Source of the DNA: Poriferisocius sp965200775 | Lineage (GTDB): Bacteria; Actinomycetota; Acidimicrobiia; Acidimicrobiales; Bin134 | Length of the DNA: 64,000 bases | Direction: 5' to 3' | NCBI GenBank assembly: GCA_965200775.1 | Contig: OZ241383.1 | Coordinates: 310,001 to 374,000, forward strand | Shown here: positions 49,495 through 57,976 of the stretch, piece by piece | Layout of the letters: each line of letters opens with the position of its first letter | Numbering within the stretch: the stretch's first letter is position 1 | Translations under genes and position numbers: made by a program | The notes under the pieces: model-generated | The model's input: the letters and a program-made list of their open reading frames with translations, nothing else | What the model was told of the DNA's origin: nothing | Database searches by the model: none

Positions 49495-50571
49495 GTGAGC
49501 ATCGATCAGCATCTCGATCAGCACGGGGGATGGCCCGGCATCTTCAGGATGCTGACCGCGGGCGGCGACCTCACCACTCCGGCTGCTCACGCAGTGATGA
49601 CCGAGATCCTGCGGGGAGATGCCACCAACGCGCAGATCGCAGGGTTCGTGGTGGCCCTGCGGACCAAGGGGGAGACCGTCGAGGAGCTGGTGGGGCTGCT
49701 TACTGCCATGCTGGACGTGGCCCAAACCGTGCCGGTAGACGCCGCCGCCCTCGGGCTCATCGACACCTGCGGGACGGGGGGAGACAACAGCGGCAGCATC
49801 AACGTGTCCACCGCCGCCGCGCTGGTGGCCGCCGGAGCGGGAGCGAGGGTGTGCAAGCACGGCAACCGGTCGGCGTCGTCGCTGTGCGGCTCGGCCGACG
49901 TGCTGGAAGCGCTGGGCGCGGCCATCGACCTCGGCCCCGAGGCGGTGGCCCGGTGCGTGACCGAGACCGGGTTCGGCTTCTGTTTGGCCCCCCTGTTTCA
50001 CCCCGCCATCCGCCACGCCGGTCCGGCCCGCCGGGAGCTGGGGGTGGCCACGGTGTTCAACTTCCTCGGCCCGCTGGCCAACCCGGCCCGGGTCCGGCGA
50101 CAGCTCGTGGGCACCAGCGACCCCGCCATGGCCCCCAAAATGTTGGAGGTTCTGGCCGCCACCGGGTCGCAGCGGGCCATGGTCGTCCACGGCCACAACG
50201 GGTTCGACGAGCTGACCACCACCGGTCCCACATCGTTCTGGGAACTCCGAGATGGCGACACCTTCCACCACACGGTGGACCCGTCCGAACTCGGGCTGGC
50301 TCCAGCCACCGCGAAAGACCTGGTGGGCGGTGACGCCGAAGCCAACGCAGACCATCTCAGGCGGGTGCTCGACGGCGGACCCGGGCCCCATCGCGACATC
50401 GTGGTGCTCAACGCCGCGGCCGCTCTGATTGTTGCGGGAACTGTCGATAGCCTGGAGGAGGGAATAGGGGCCGCAGCCGAGTCCATCGACGACGGGCGGG
50501 CCCGGCAAGTGCTTGAGGATTTCACAGTGATCTCGAACAACGCCGCTCAACACCAAGAGGGCTCGGCGTAA
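49495..50571 (+). CDS. trpD: Anthranilate phosphoribosyltransferase
   Basis: About 358 residues; joins anthranilate to PRPP in tryptophan synthesis. PRPP-binding DTCGTGGDNSGSINVSTAAA, then KHGNRSASSLCGSADVLEALG (two blocks, KHGNRSASS and GSADVLEALG) and FLAPLFHPAIRHAGPARRELG-like segments (LAPLFHPAIRHAG, FNFLGPLANPA) are complete. Start uncertain: GTG at 49495 (VSIDQHLDQHGGW) is chosen, with ATG at 49477 and a longer frame from 49432 also possible. No other trp genes adjoin. Divergent from the kinase gene. Confidence 0.9.
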   Translation: MSIDQHLDQHGGWPGIFRMLTAGGDLTTPAAHAVMTEILRGDATNAQIAGFVVALRTKGETVEELVGLLTAMLDVAQTVPVDAAALGLIDTCGTGGDNSGSINVSTAAALVAAGAGARVCKHGNRSASSLCGSADVLEALGAAIDLGPEAVARCVTETGFGFCLAPLFHPAIRHAGPARRELGVATVFNFLGPLANPARVRRQLVGTSDPAMAPKMLEVLAATGSQRAMVVHGHNGFDELTTTGPTSFWELRDGDTFHHTVDPSELGLAPATAKDLVGGDAEANADHLRRVLDGGPGPHRDIVVLNAAAALIVAGTVDSLEEGIGAAAESIDDGRARQVLEDFTVISNNAAQHQEGSA

Positions 50572-50593
50572 TCCGGCTCATGTTGGGTGATCG

Positions 50594-51886
50594 ATGACCA
50601 ACGCCGATTTTCCGTCCACGGAGAAGCTGAGAGATTCGCTTATCGCTGCGATGGAGGTGGCCCGCGCCGGGCTCAAGGAGAAACCACCGATTGACCCTCC
50701 CCCCCGGCTGAAGCGGTTCGTCGGCTTCGCAAAGTTCACCCGCCAGGCGCTGGGTCAGGTGCGTGCCGTGGTGGAAGACGACGAGGAGTTCAGGGAGCGA
50801 GTCGCAGCCGGGATCGATGAGAACGGTGTGGGCAGGATCGGATGGTTGTGGCTGACCCGTCCCGAAGGGTGGGAGGACGAGTGCCGGGAGCTGGCCGCTG
50901 CCGCAGAGGAGCAGAGCGAGAGGCAAGTAGATGCCCAGAGCATCCGGGCGCTGGAGCAGAAGCTGGAGCGGGCCGAGGCCGCGGCGGAGCGGGCCGAGCG
51001 GCAGCGGGAGAAGGCCGAGCGAGACCGTGAAGCGGCCCGAACGCAGGCCACCCAGGCTCAGGCCGAGGTCCGAAAAGCCGCCGGCGACGTGGAGGCGCTC
51101 ACCGCCGAGCGGGAAGAGCTGGCCGAGGGAAAGAAGGCCTCCGAAGACCAACTCGACCGGGTGCAGCGCCAGCTTGCCCGGGCGGAGGCCAAGCTCAAGA
51201 GCGCCCAGGCCAAGAGCAGCAAGCTGGACAAGGAGTTGAGAGACTCCCGCCGCCAGCACGAGGTTGAGACCGGCGAGCTCGAGCAGCGGTTGGCGGAGGC
51301 CGAGAACGAGGTGGCTTTGGCCCGGGAGGCCGGGTTCGAGCCGCCCGCCGAGCCGGAGCCGGAACCGCCGGACATGTCGGCCGAGTCGCCCACCAAGCGG
51401 ATTCCGGCTGACCTGCCCCCCGGAATGCTCCGCGACACCGTGGAAGCCGCCGAGCACCTCATGCGTCACGTGCCCAACCTGGCGGTGCTGGTGGACGGCT
51501 ACAACGTGACCCACAAGAGCTGGGGTGAGTTGCCCGTGCAGGAGCAACGCCAACGGTTCCTCCAGAAGGTCGAGGAGATGAGCGCCCGGTACGCCGGGAC
51601 CGAGTTCGTGGTGGTGTTCGACGGCCAGCAGGTGGACTACGACTACATTCAGACCACCCCCCGTTCTGTCGGGGTGAAGGTGGAGTTCTCGACGCCGCCG
51701 GAAACCGCCGACGACCGCATCGCCTCCCTGTGCGGGGCCTACCCGAAGAGCCGGCCCATCGCGGTGGTGTCGCAGGACAATGAGGTCCGCCAGCAGGCCC
51801 GCGACCAGGGGGCCAACCTCATACATCCCCACAAGCTCCTGGAGATGATGGGGGTGGAGGTGGACGACCCTCTGGCATGGCCGTGA
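50594..51886 (+). CDS. YacP-like NYN-domain ribonuclease with long coiled coil
   Basis: 430 residues. Residues about 1-100 are a conserved N-terminal region (KLRDSLIAAMEVARAGLKEK, GWLWLTRPEGW); 110-260 form an almost uninterrupted Glu/Ala/Arg/Lys coiled coil; 295-430 are the NYN domain with LAVLVDGYNVTHKSW, VVVFDGQQVD, PETADDRIASLCG and IAVVSQDNEVRQQARDQGANL (two blocks, VVSQDNEVRQQA and QGANLIHPHKLLEM). NYN domains are PIN-like RNases; this architecture is common in actinobacteria. ATG at 50594. It overlaps queG by ten bases. Confidence 0.87.
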   Translation: MTNADFPSTEKLRDSLIAAMEVARAGLKEKPPIDPPPRLKRFVGFAKFTRQALGQVRAVVEDDEEFRERVAAGIDENGVGRIGWLWLTRPEGWEDECRELAAAAEEQSERQVDAQSIRALEQKLERAEAAAERAERQREKAERDREAARTQATQAQAEVRKAAGDVEALTAEREELAEGKKASEDQLDRVQRQLARAEAKLKSAQAKSSKLDKELRDSRRQHEVETGELEQRLAEAENEVALAREAGFEPPAEPEPEPPDMSAESPTKRIPADLPPGMLRDTVEAAEHLMRHVPNLAVLVDGYNVTHKSWGELPVQEQRQRFLQKVEEMSARYAGTEFVVVFDGQQVDYDYIQTTPRSVGVKVEFSTPPETADDRIASLCGAYPKSRPIAVVSQDNEVRQQARDQGANLIHPHKLLEMMGVEVDDPLAWP

Positions 51887-53004
51887 GCGGGACACCGGTG
51901 AGCGCGCTCGACGCCGACTCGGTTGTGGCCATCGGACTGGCCGCCGGTCTCGACGCCGTGGGTGTGGCCCCCGCCGAGCGGTTCGATTCCACCCGGACCG
52001 ACCTGCTCGAGCGGAGAGACCGGGGACTTCACGGGGGAATGGCGTTTACCTATCGCAATCCCGACCGTTCCACCGACCCCAGTCGGGTGGTGGAGGGGGC
52101 CCGCTCCTTGGTGGTGGGTGCGCTCGGTTACCGGCGCCCGACCCCGCCGCCGCCCAACCGGGCGATTGGCCGGGTGGCGGCATACGCCCGCCGCGACCAC
52201 TACGCCACGCTGCGCGATGCCCTGGCACGGGTGGCCGTCGAGCTGCGGGAGGCCGGGCACCGGGCAAAGGTGGTGGCCGACGACAACGCCCTGGTCGATC
52301 GGGAAGCGGCCCAGCGGGCCGGCCTGGGCTGGTACGGCAAGAACAGCAACATCCTGCTGCCCGGTCGGGGTAGCTGGTTCGTGCTGGGCACGGTGGTCAC
52401 AACCGCCGAACTGGAGCCGTCGGCTCCGGCAGCCGAACGGTGCGGGCCGTGCCGACGGTGCATGGACGGTTGTCCGACTGGGGCCATCGTGGCTCCCGGT
52501 GTGGTGGATGCCCGCCGGTGCCTTGCCTGGCTGGTTCAGGCCGACGGGGACTTCCCTGTTGAGTACCGCGAGGCGCTGGGCGACCGCATCTACGGCTGCG
52601 ACGACTGCCAAGAGGTCTGCCCGCCCAACCGAATGGCCGAGTCGCCGGGCCACCCCAACCCCGCAGGCTCCGACGGGGACAACAACCTGGAAGTCAATGG
52701 CGATCTGGAAGTCAATGGCGATGACCACCCGGAGGTCGATACTGCATGGGTGGACTTGGTGGAGCAGCTGAGGCTTGACGACGGCGAGCTGATGGACCGG
52801 TACGGCCGCTGGTACATCCCCCGCCGCGAGCCTCGCTACGTGCGGCGCAACGCCTTGGTGGCGCTGGGCAATTCGGGGCGGGGCACCGACCGCGATGTGG
52901 CCGATACGGTGGATCGCTACCTAACCGATGACGACCCCATGCTGGTGCGCCACGCTGCGTGGGCCGCCGAGCGCCTCGGGGTGCGCCAGGGGGAGCCGGT
53001 CTGA
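51877..53004 (+). CDS. queG: Epoxyqueuosine reductase
   Basis: 375 residues. Cobalamin-dependent enzyme for the last step of queuosine synthesis on tRNA. The two [4Fe-4S] clusters are in CGPCRRCMDGCP and CDDCQEVCPPN (shared cysteine arrangement); the catalytic region shows VVADDNALVDREAAQRAGLGW and NSNILLPGRGSWFVLG. The C-terminal part is HEAT-like helical repeats. Between them a linker carries a perfect 18-base tandem duplication (52687-52722, LEVNGD twice). ATG at 51877 within the NYN gene's end. Confidence 0.92.
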   Translation: MAVSGTPVSALDADSVVAIGLAAGLDAVGVAPAERFDSTRTDLLERRDRGLHGGMAFTYRNPDRSTDPSRVVEGARSLVVGALGYRRPTPPPPNRAIGRVAAYARRDHYATLRDALARVAVELREAGHRAKVVADDNALVDREAAQRAGLGWYGKNSNILLPGRGSWFVLGTVVTTAELEPSAPAAERCGPCRRCMDGCPTGAIVAPGVVDARRCLAWLVQADGDFPVEYREALGDRIYGCDDCQEVCPPNRMAESPGHPNPAGSDGDNNLEVNGDLEVNGDDHPEVDTAWVDLVEQLRLDDGELMDRYGRWYIPRREPRYVRRNALVALGNSGRGTDRDVADTVDRYLTDDDPMLVRHAAWAAERLGVRQGEPV

Positions 53005-53007
53005 GCC

Positions 53008-54150
53008 ATGGTCAAGCATCTGCTGGTTACCAACGACTACCCGCCCAAGCTGGGCGGCATCCAGAACTATCTGTGGGAGCTGTGGCGCCGCCTGCCTCCC
53101 GAGGAGGTGTGCGTGCTGACCCGGGCATATCCCGGCGATGCGGCGTGGGATGTCAAGCAGAATCACCGGGTCATCCGGTCGCCCCGCCAGTTCCTCCTCC
53201 CCACACCGGAGATGGGCCGGGAAATCACCGAACTGGCAGATGAGATCGGTGCCGAGCTGGTGCTCTACGACCCCGCAGTTCCGCTGGGCGCGCTGGCTCC
53301 CCGTTTGCCCCACCCCTATGGGGTGATCCTCCACGGTGCCGAGGTCACCGTGCCCGGACGCCTGCCGGGCACAAAGAAGGTGCTGGCCAACGTGCTGTGC
53401 GGTGCCCAGGTGGTTATCACCGCCGGCAGGTACTCGGTGGTCGAGGCCGAGCGGGCCGCGGGCCAGGCCCTGCCCGCGGTTATCGTGCCCCCCGGGGTGG
53501 ACGTGGACCGGTTCAAGCCCCTCGATGCCGCTGGGCGGGAAGCGGCCCGGCGCAGGTTCGGTCTGCCGGTGGACGCACCGGTTGTGGTGTCGATCAGCCG
53601 GCTGGTGCCCCGCAAGGGCATGGACGTGCTCATCTCGGCGACGGCCCGCCTGGTTGACCGCCATCCGGGGATCACCCTGGCCGTGGCAGGGGCGGGGCGC
53701 GACCGGGTTCGGCTCGACCGCCTTATCGGGCAGGTGGGGGCTCCGGCCCGTCTGCTCGACCGCGTAACCGACGCCGACCTGCCCGCTCTGTACGGTTGCG
53801 CCGACGTGTTCGCCATGGTGTGCCGCCAACGCTGGGGCGGGCTGGAGCAGGAGGGGTTCGGCATCGTGTTCCTGGAAGCGGCCGCGGCGGGTGTGCCCCA
53901 GCTTGCTGGGGACAGCGGTGGAGCGGCAGAAGCTGTGGAGGACGGCCGGACCGGTCTGGTGGTGGACAAGCCCGGCCAGGTGGATGCGGTGACCGCCACC
54001 TTGGATTCGTTGCTGTCGGACCCGGTCCGCCTCAAGCAAATGGGGCTGGAGAGCCGGCTGCGAACGGTGGCCGGATTTTCCTACGACCAGATGGCCGAGC
54101 GCCTGCGAACGGTGCTGTCCGAGGTGATCAAGCAGTTGGGGAGTCGCTGA
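53008..54150 (+). CDS. GT4 glycosyltransferase, PimB-like
   Basis: 380 residues, GT-B fold. KHLLVTNDYPPKLGGIQNYL at the start, VILHGAEVTVPGRLPG, IVPPGVDVDRFKPLDAAGR, and donor-site VSISRLVPRKGMDVLI with EGFGIVFLEAAAAGVP near the end match mycobacterial PimB', which mannosylates phosphatidylinositol mannosides. Donor and acceptor here are inferred. ATG four bases after the queG stop. The last codons (KQLGSR) are repeated 62 bases downstream. Confidence 0.88.
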   Translation: MVKHLLVTNDYPPKLGGIQNYLWELWRRLPPEEVCVLTRAYPGDAAWDVKQNHRVIRSPRQFLLPTPEMGREITELADEIGAELVLYDPAVPLGALAPRLPHPYGVILHGAEVTVPGRLPGTKKVLANVLCGAQVVITAGRYSVVEAERAAGQALPAVIVPPGVDVDRFKPLDAAGREAARRRFGLPVDAPVVVSISRLVPRKGMDVLISATARLVDRHPGITLAVAGAGRDRVRLDRLIGQVGAPARLLDRVTDADLPALYGCADVFAMVCRQRWGGLEQEGFGIVFLEAAAAGVPQLAGDSGGAAEAVEDGRTGLVVDKPGQVDAVTATLDSLLSDPVRLKQMGLESRLRTVAGFSYDQMAERLRTVLSEVIKQLGSR

Positions 54151-54212
54151 CCGTGCCGGCCGACCGGCGGCGGCTTCTTTTCGGGCCGACCAAGCAGCTG
54201 GGGAGGCGCTGA
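54129..54212. repeat. 22-bp direct repeat duplicating the end of the GT4 gene
   Basis: CAAGCAGTTGGGGAGTCGCT then GA (54129-54150) recurs with two changes at 54191-54212 (period 62). The second copy closes a 19-residue frame (GTG 54153 to TGA 54212, MPADRRRLLFGPTKQLGRR) and places a GGGGAGG next to the following gene's TTG start. Confidence 0.75.
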
Positions 54213-54214
54213 GG

Positions 54215-54697
54215 TTGCTGGGCAGTCGGCTGCTGCCCGACGGGGCCGACGGCCAGGGCCTGATCCGGGCCTGCTGGTACGGCACCGAGGTGTTCGTCGC
54301 CGTGGCCGCCCTCACCGTGATCGTGCCCGATCCGATGGCCGTTCCCATCGCAGTGGTGTCGCTGGGGCTGCTCGCCGCCGGATGCGTGGCCATGCTGGTG
54401 GCGTTCCAAACAGCGTTGCAGAGGAGCCGCTACGAGCTGATCGGGGTGGGCGGCCTGTACTTTCTGGCAGGATGCGCCCCCCGGTCGGTGCGGTTCACGA
54501 TGATGGCGGCATTGGGAGTGGAGCTGGCGGTGGCGCTGGTAACGGCGTCGGCGCGACCGTTTTCTGCGTCCGCGTTCGGTATCCTTGTACCCGTCTATGC
54601 GCTGGGCCTATCCGGCGTATGGGGGGCCCGGCACGGGACGTTCCCACCCCGGACCTCCCCCAGCACAACCCACGACAACGGCGATTTCGCCCCATGA
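54215..54697 (+). CDS. Four-helix membrane protein, uncharacterised
   Basis: 160 residues with hydrophobic segments at about 25-45, 50-70, 75-90 and 100-125 (EVFVAVAALTVIVPD; IAVVSLGLLAAGCVAMLVA; TMMAALGVELAVALVTAS; ILVPVYALGLSGVWG), and a polar C-terminal tail rich in Thr/Ser. YELIGVGGLYFLAGCAPRSVR may be the conserved loop. TTG start at 54215 with GGGGAGG upstream. It is read between the PimB-like and SRPBCC genes; no family is recognised. Confidence 0.6.
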   Translation: MLGSRLLPDGADGQGLIRACWYGTEVFVAVAALTVIVPDPMAVPIAVVSLGLLAAGCVAMLVAFQTALQRSRYELIGVGGLYFLAGCAPRSVRFTMMAALGVELAVALVTASARPFSASAFGILVPVYALGLSGVWGARHGTFPPRTSPSTTHDNGDFAP

Positions 54698-54712
54698 CCA
54701 GGAACGGTGACA

Positions 54713-55174
54713 ATGTTTGACCAGGCGACCAAGAGCATCTCCATAGAGGCGTCGCCTGAACGGTGCTTCGAGATCGTGTGCGATTTCGAGGCCTACCCCC
54801 AATGGGCCACCGGGGTGCAGCAGGTGGAGGTGGTCCGTCGGGACGACGACGGCCGGGGCGGGCTGGTGTCATTTCGGGCCGCTGCGATGGGTCGCAGCAC
54901 CAGCTACCTGCTGGAGTACTTCTACGGGTCCAACCCGCTGCGTGTGTCGTGGCGGCTGGTTCAGGGCGACCTCACCAAGCGCCTCGACGGGGAGTACTGC
55001 TTCAACCCGGTGCCGGGAGAGCCCGACCGCACCGAGGTCACCTACCACCTGGCGGTGCAGATGGCGGTGCCCCTTCCCGGTTTCGTGAAGCGCCGGGCCG
55101 AGGCCAGCATTATGCGCACCGCGCTGGAGAACCTGCAGAGCCACGCCGAGTCGGGAGCGGGAAAACCCCAGTAG
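54713..55174 (+). CDS. SRPBCC/START-fold protein (coenzyme Q-binding-like)
   Basis: 153 residues. KSISIEASPERCFEIVCDFE, YPQWATGVQQVEVVRRDDDG and TSYLLEYFYGSNPLRVSWRL lead into a C-terminal helix (PGFVKRRAEASIMRTALENL), the normal SRPBCC hydrophobic-cavity layout. Such proteins bind or cyclise lipids; actinobacterial members of this kind often sit beside glycolipid genes, and a PimB-like glycosyltransferase lies two genes upstream. ATG at 54713 with AGGA nine bases upstream; GTG at 54707 is an alternative. Confidence 0.82.
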   Translation: MFDQATKSISIEASPERCFEIVCDFEAYPQWATGVQQVEVVRRDDDGRGGLVSFRAAAMGRSTSYLLEYFYGSNPLRVSWRLVQGDLTKRLDGEYCFNPVPGEPDRTEVTYHLAVQMAVPLPGFVKRRAEASIMRTALENLQSHAESGAGKPQ

Positions 55175-55203
55175 GCCGGATGTTCCGGCGGTAAATTGGT
55201 ACC

Positions 55204-56379
55204 GTGGAATTCCGCCGGATCAACAACCTTCCCCCCTACGTATTCACCATCATCAACGACCTGAAGGTGGAATATCGCCGGGAAGGTCACGACATCATCG
55301 ACCTTGGATTCGGCAATCCCGATCTGCCGTCGCCCGATATCGCGGTGGACAAGCTGGCCGAGGCGGCTCGCAACTCCCGAAACCACCGGTATTCGGCCAG
55401 TAGGGGCCTGCCCAAGCTGCGCGAGGCTCTGGCCGGGTACTACGCCCGGAGGTTCGGGGTGTATCTGGATCCCGACACCGAGGTGATCAACACCATTGGG
55501 GCCAAGGAGGGGTTCTCCCATCTCATGTGGGTGTTGCTACAGCCGGGCGACGCTGCGCTGGTGCCGTCGCCGTCGTACCCGATTCACCTGTACGCCCCAC
55601 TTTTTGCCGGGGCCGAGGTGCGGGAAATCCCTCTAAGCACCGGCAAGGACTTCTTCCAGACGATGAAGGAACGGTGGGAGTACTCCTGGCCCAAGCCCCG
55701 GATCGTGGTGCTATCGTTTCCCCACAACCCCACCACGGCGTGCGTGGACCTGGAGTTCATGGCCGGGGTGGTGGCCTTCGCCCAGGAACACGATGTGCTT
55801 CTGGTTCACGACTTCGCCTACGCCGATCTGGGTTACGACGGCTACCTGCCTCCGTCGATCATGCAGGTAGAGGGGGCCAAGGACGTGGCGGTGGAGCTGT
55901 ACTCCATGACCAAGTCGTTCTCGATGGCCGGATGGCGGGTGGCGTTCATGGTGGGCAACCCGAAGGTGGTGGCAGCGCTGGCCAAGCTCAAGTCGTACCT
56001 CGACTACGGCACCTTCCAGCCCATCCAGATTGCTGCCACGGTCACGTTGAACGAGGCGGCCGGTCACCCCAAGGAGGTGTGCGACATCTACCAGAGCCGG
56101 CGTGATGCCCTGTGTTCGGGGTTGAGCCGTTTCGGGTGGGAGGTGGAGCCGCCGCAGGGCACCATGTTCGTGTGGGCCGAGATTCCCGAGCCATACCGGG
56201 AGATGGGCTCGGTGGAGTTCGCCTCCTGGCTGGTGCGGGAGGCCAAGGTGGCGGTGTCGCCCGGTGTGGGGTTCGGCCCGGGAGGCGAGGGCCACGTGAG
56301 GTTCGCTCTCATCGAGAACGAGCAGCGCACGGCCCAGGCGGTGCGCCAGCTTCGCCAGACCATGACGAAGCTGGGCTGA
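55204..56379 (+). CDS. alaC: Alanine transaminase (AlaC type)
   Basis: 391-residue class I aminotransferase forming alanine from pyruvate and glutamate. It matches the AlaC pattern closely: LPPYVFTIINDLK, IIDLGFGNPDLPSP, GAKEGFSHLMWVLL, LVPSPSYPIHLYAPLF, DFAYADLGYDGYLPPSIMQV, PLP Lys237 in SMTKSFSMAGWR, VSPGVGFGPGGEGHVRFALI. GTG start at 55204. pfkA follows after a duplicated start region. Confidence 0.9.
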   Translation: MEFRRINNLPPYVFTIINDLKVEYRREGHDIIDLGFGNPDLPSPDIAVDKLAEAARNSRNHRYSASRGLPKLREALAGYYARRFGVYLDPDTEVINTIGAKEGFSHLMWVLLQPGDAALVPSPSYPIHLYAPLFAGAEVREIPLSTGKDFFQTMKERWEYSWPKPRIVVLSFPHNPTTACVDLEFMAGVVAFAQEHDVLLVHDFAYADLGYDGYLPPSIMQVEGAKDVAVELYSMTKSFSMAGWRVAFMVGNPKVVAALAKLKSYLDYGTFQPIQIAATVTLNEAAGHPKEVCDIYQSRRDALCSGLSRFGWEVEPPQGTMFVWAEIPEPYREMGSVEFASWLVREAKVAVSPGVGFGPGGEGHVRFALIENEQRTAQAVRQLRQTMTKLG

Positions 56380-56380
56380 G

Positions 56381-56463
56381 GCCGGTGAGGGTTGGGGTGG
56401 TGCGAGTCGGGATGGTTGGTGTCGGGGTTCTTCGGCCAAGTTGGGTTGAGTGCCGGTGAGGGT
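56381..56463. repeat. Direct repeat of the pfkA start sequence
   Basis: GCCGGTGAGGGT occurs at 56381-56392 and 56452-56463 (period 71), continuing GGGGT in both. The second contains the pfkA GTG (56456). The first opens a 24-residue frame (GTG 56385, MRVGVVRVGMVGV...) whose TGA (56457-56459) overlaps that start as GTGA; its first residues copy the PfkA N-terminus MRVGVL. Confidence 0.7.
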
Positions 56464-57487
56464 CGGGGTCCTTACCGGGGGCGGTGACTGTCCGGGGCTG
56501 AACGCGGTGATCCGGGCCGTTGTTCGCAAGGCCGAGCGTCATTACGGCGACACGGTACTGGGCTTCCTCGACGGCTGGCGGGGGGTTCTCGACGGCGACT
56601 ACATCGAGTTAGATGTAGACCGCATGAGAGGCACGCTGCCTCGGGGCGGCACCGTTTTGGGTACTTCGAGGATGTCGCCCCGCATGTACGACGGTGGTAT
56701 CGAGCGGGTACGCAGCGCCATGGCCGAAACCGGCACCGATGCGCTCATCGTGATCGGGGGAGAGGGCACGTTGTCGGCGGCTTCGGAGGTCCAGGAGGCC
56801 GGGGCGGCTCGGGTGGTGGGCGTGCCCAAGACCATCGACAACGACATCGGGCTGACCGAGCTGACGTTCGGGTTTGACACCGCTGTCGGAGTGGCTACCG
56901 CTGCGATCGACCGTCTGCACACCACCGCCGAGTCCCACGACCGGGTGATGGTGGTGGAGGTGATGGGCCGCCACGCCGGCCACGTGGCCACCTGGGCCGG
57001 CATCGCCGGAGGGGCCACGCTCACCCTGGTGCCCGAGGAGCCTTTCGACATGGACGCGGTGGCGGAGGCCATCCTTCGGCGCCACAAGAGGGGACGGTGG
57101 GCGTCCATCGTGGTGGTGGCCGAGGGGGCACGGCCCAAGGAGGGCACCCTGGAGCTGCCCGAGCCTGAGATCGACAAGTACGGCCACGTGCGGTTGGGAG
57201 GCATAGGTCAGGTGGTGGCGTCGGAAATCGAAGCCCGCACCGGTTACGACACCAGGGTGACGGTGCTGGGTCATGTGCAACGGGGCGGCACCCCATCGGC
57301 TCTGGATCGGGTGTTGTGCTCGTGGTACGGCGTGGCTGCCATCGACGCCGTCCACGACGCCGACTGGGGGTCAATGGTGGCATTCCAGAACGGCGAGGTG
57401 GTCCGAGTGCGCCTCGCCGACGCGGTCGTCGAACAAAAGCCGGTCAGCCCCGCCCTCTACGACGTAGCCCGCACCTTCTTCCCCTAA
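56456..57487 (+). CDS. pfkA: 6-phosphofructokinase
   Basis: 343 residues from the GTG at 56456; phosphorylates fructose 6-phosphate in glycolysis. MRVGVLTGGGDCPGLNAVIRA, VIGGEGTLSAASEV, VPKTIDNDIGLTELTFGFDTA (two blocks, VPKTIDNDIG and TFGFDTAVGVATA), VEVMGRHAGHVATWAGIAGG and TVLGHVQRGGTPSALDR. GGEGT (Gly, not Asp) at the nucleotide-specificity position suggests ATP use, while the Lys of PKTIDND is common to the actinobacterial mixed group and to PPi enzymes, so PPi use cannot be excluded. A GTG at 56450 is also possible. The stop region CTTCCCCTAACGC is repeated in tandem. Confidence 0.9.
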   Translation: MRVGVLTGGGDCPGLNAVIRAVVRKAERHYGDTVLGFLDGWRGVLDGDYIELDVDRMRGTLPRGGTVLGTSRMSPRMYDGGIERVRSAMAETGTDALIVIGGEGTLSAASEVQEAGAARVVGVPKTIDNDIGLTELTFGFDTAVGVATAAIDRLHTTAESHDRVMVVEVMGRHAGHVATWAGIAGGATLTLVPEEPFDMDAVAEAILRRHKRGRWASIVVVAEGARPKEGTLELPEPEIDKYGHVRLGGIGQVVASEIEARTGYDTRVTVLGHVQRGGTPSALDRVLCSWYGVAAIDAVHDADWGSMVAFQNGEVVRVRLADAVVEQKPVSPALYDVARTFFP

Positions 57488-57503
57488 CGCCTTCCCCTAA
57501 CGC
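57478..57503. repeat. 13-bp tandem repeat at the pfkA stop
   Basis: CTTCCCCTAACGC occurs twice without a gap (57478-57490 and 57491-57503); the first copy contains the TAA stop. Confidence 0.85.
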
Positions 57504-57602
57504 GCCACCGCCCATGCGGGGGGGGCCTTGCACTCGATATGTCAGCCAAGAAAACAGTGGGACCTAAAGGGGAACCTTGGAATCTGACAGAGGCGCCCAG
57601 GG

Positions 57603-57659
57603 CTATTTCCTATTGGCCAGGGACTGGAGGCGGGAGACGATGCGATCTACGAGGGGCAT
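57603..57659 (-). pseudogene. N-terminal stub of the XRE antitoxin's partner toxin
   Basis: The frame MPLVDRIVSRLQSLANRK starts at an ATG overlapping the end of the XRE gene and stops after 18 codons. RIVxRLQSLA resembles the start of AbiEii-type nucleotidyltransferase toxins, the usual partners of such XRE antitoxins. No continuation is visible below 57603. The assignment is tentative. Confidence 0.35.
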
Positions 57660-57976
57660 CGTCCGAACACGGGGTACTCAAGGGTGGGGGAGTGACGGGC
57701 CGGGAACTCTTCGGCGAGGTCGAGCACGGCGGCCAGTTCCGTGCCTCGGTCCAGCCGGCCATCGCCTCGCACTCGGCGGTGAAGTTCCCAATCGAGGGCA
57801 AACCCGGCTGCTTCCACGATCCGGTTCAGGGTGGCAGTGGAGGGCGTTTTGCGTCCTGCTTCGTAGGATGCGATGGCCGAGTGGGAGGTCCTAGCTCTTG
57901 CGGCAAGCTCTCGCAACGTCAGTCCTGCCCGACTTCTGGCGGTACGAATCACCACGGCGGCATCCACAACCCGCAT
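57647..57976 (-). CDS. XRE-family antitoxin/regulator
   Basis: 109 residues. Helix-turn-helix TLRELAARARTSHSAIASYE then AGRKTPSTATLNRIVEAAGF, the pattern of XRE antitoxins of nucleotidyltransferase toxin pairs. The C-terminus (DRGTELAAVLDLAEEFPARH) is a short partner-binding region. The ATG at 57976 is overlapped by a palindrome (57976-57995), consistent with autorepression. Its expected toxin partner downstream is only a stub. Confidence 0.82.
   Translation of the reverse strand: MRVVDAAVVIRTARSRAGLTLRELAARARTSHSAIASYEAGRKTPSTATLNRIVEAAGFALDWELHRRVRGDGRLDRGTELAAVLDLAEEFPARHSPTLEYPVFGRCPS

Noticed and set aside
53796..54212. 138-codon ORF overlapping the end of the PimB-like gene
   Set aside because: Out-of-frame shadow of the glycosyltransferase; only its last 19 codons (54153-54212) are free of it and these are described as the duplication-derived micro-ORF.
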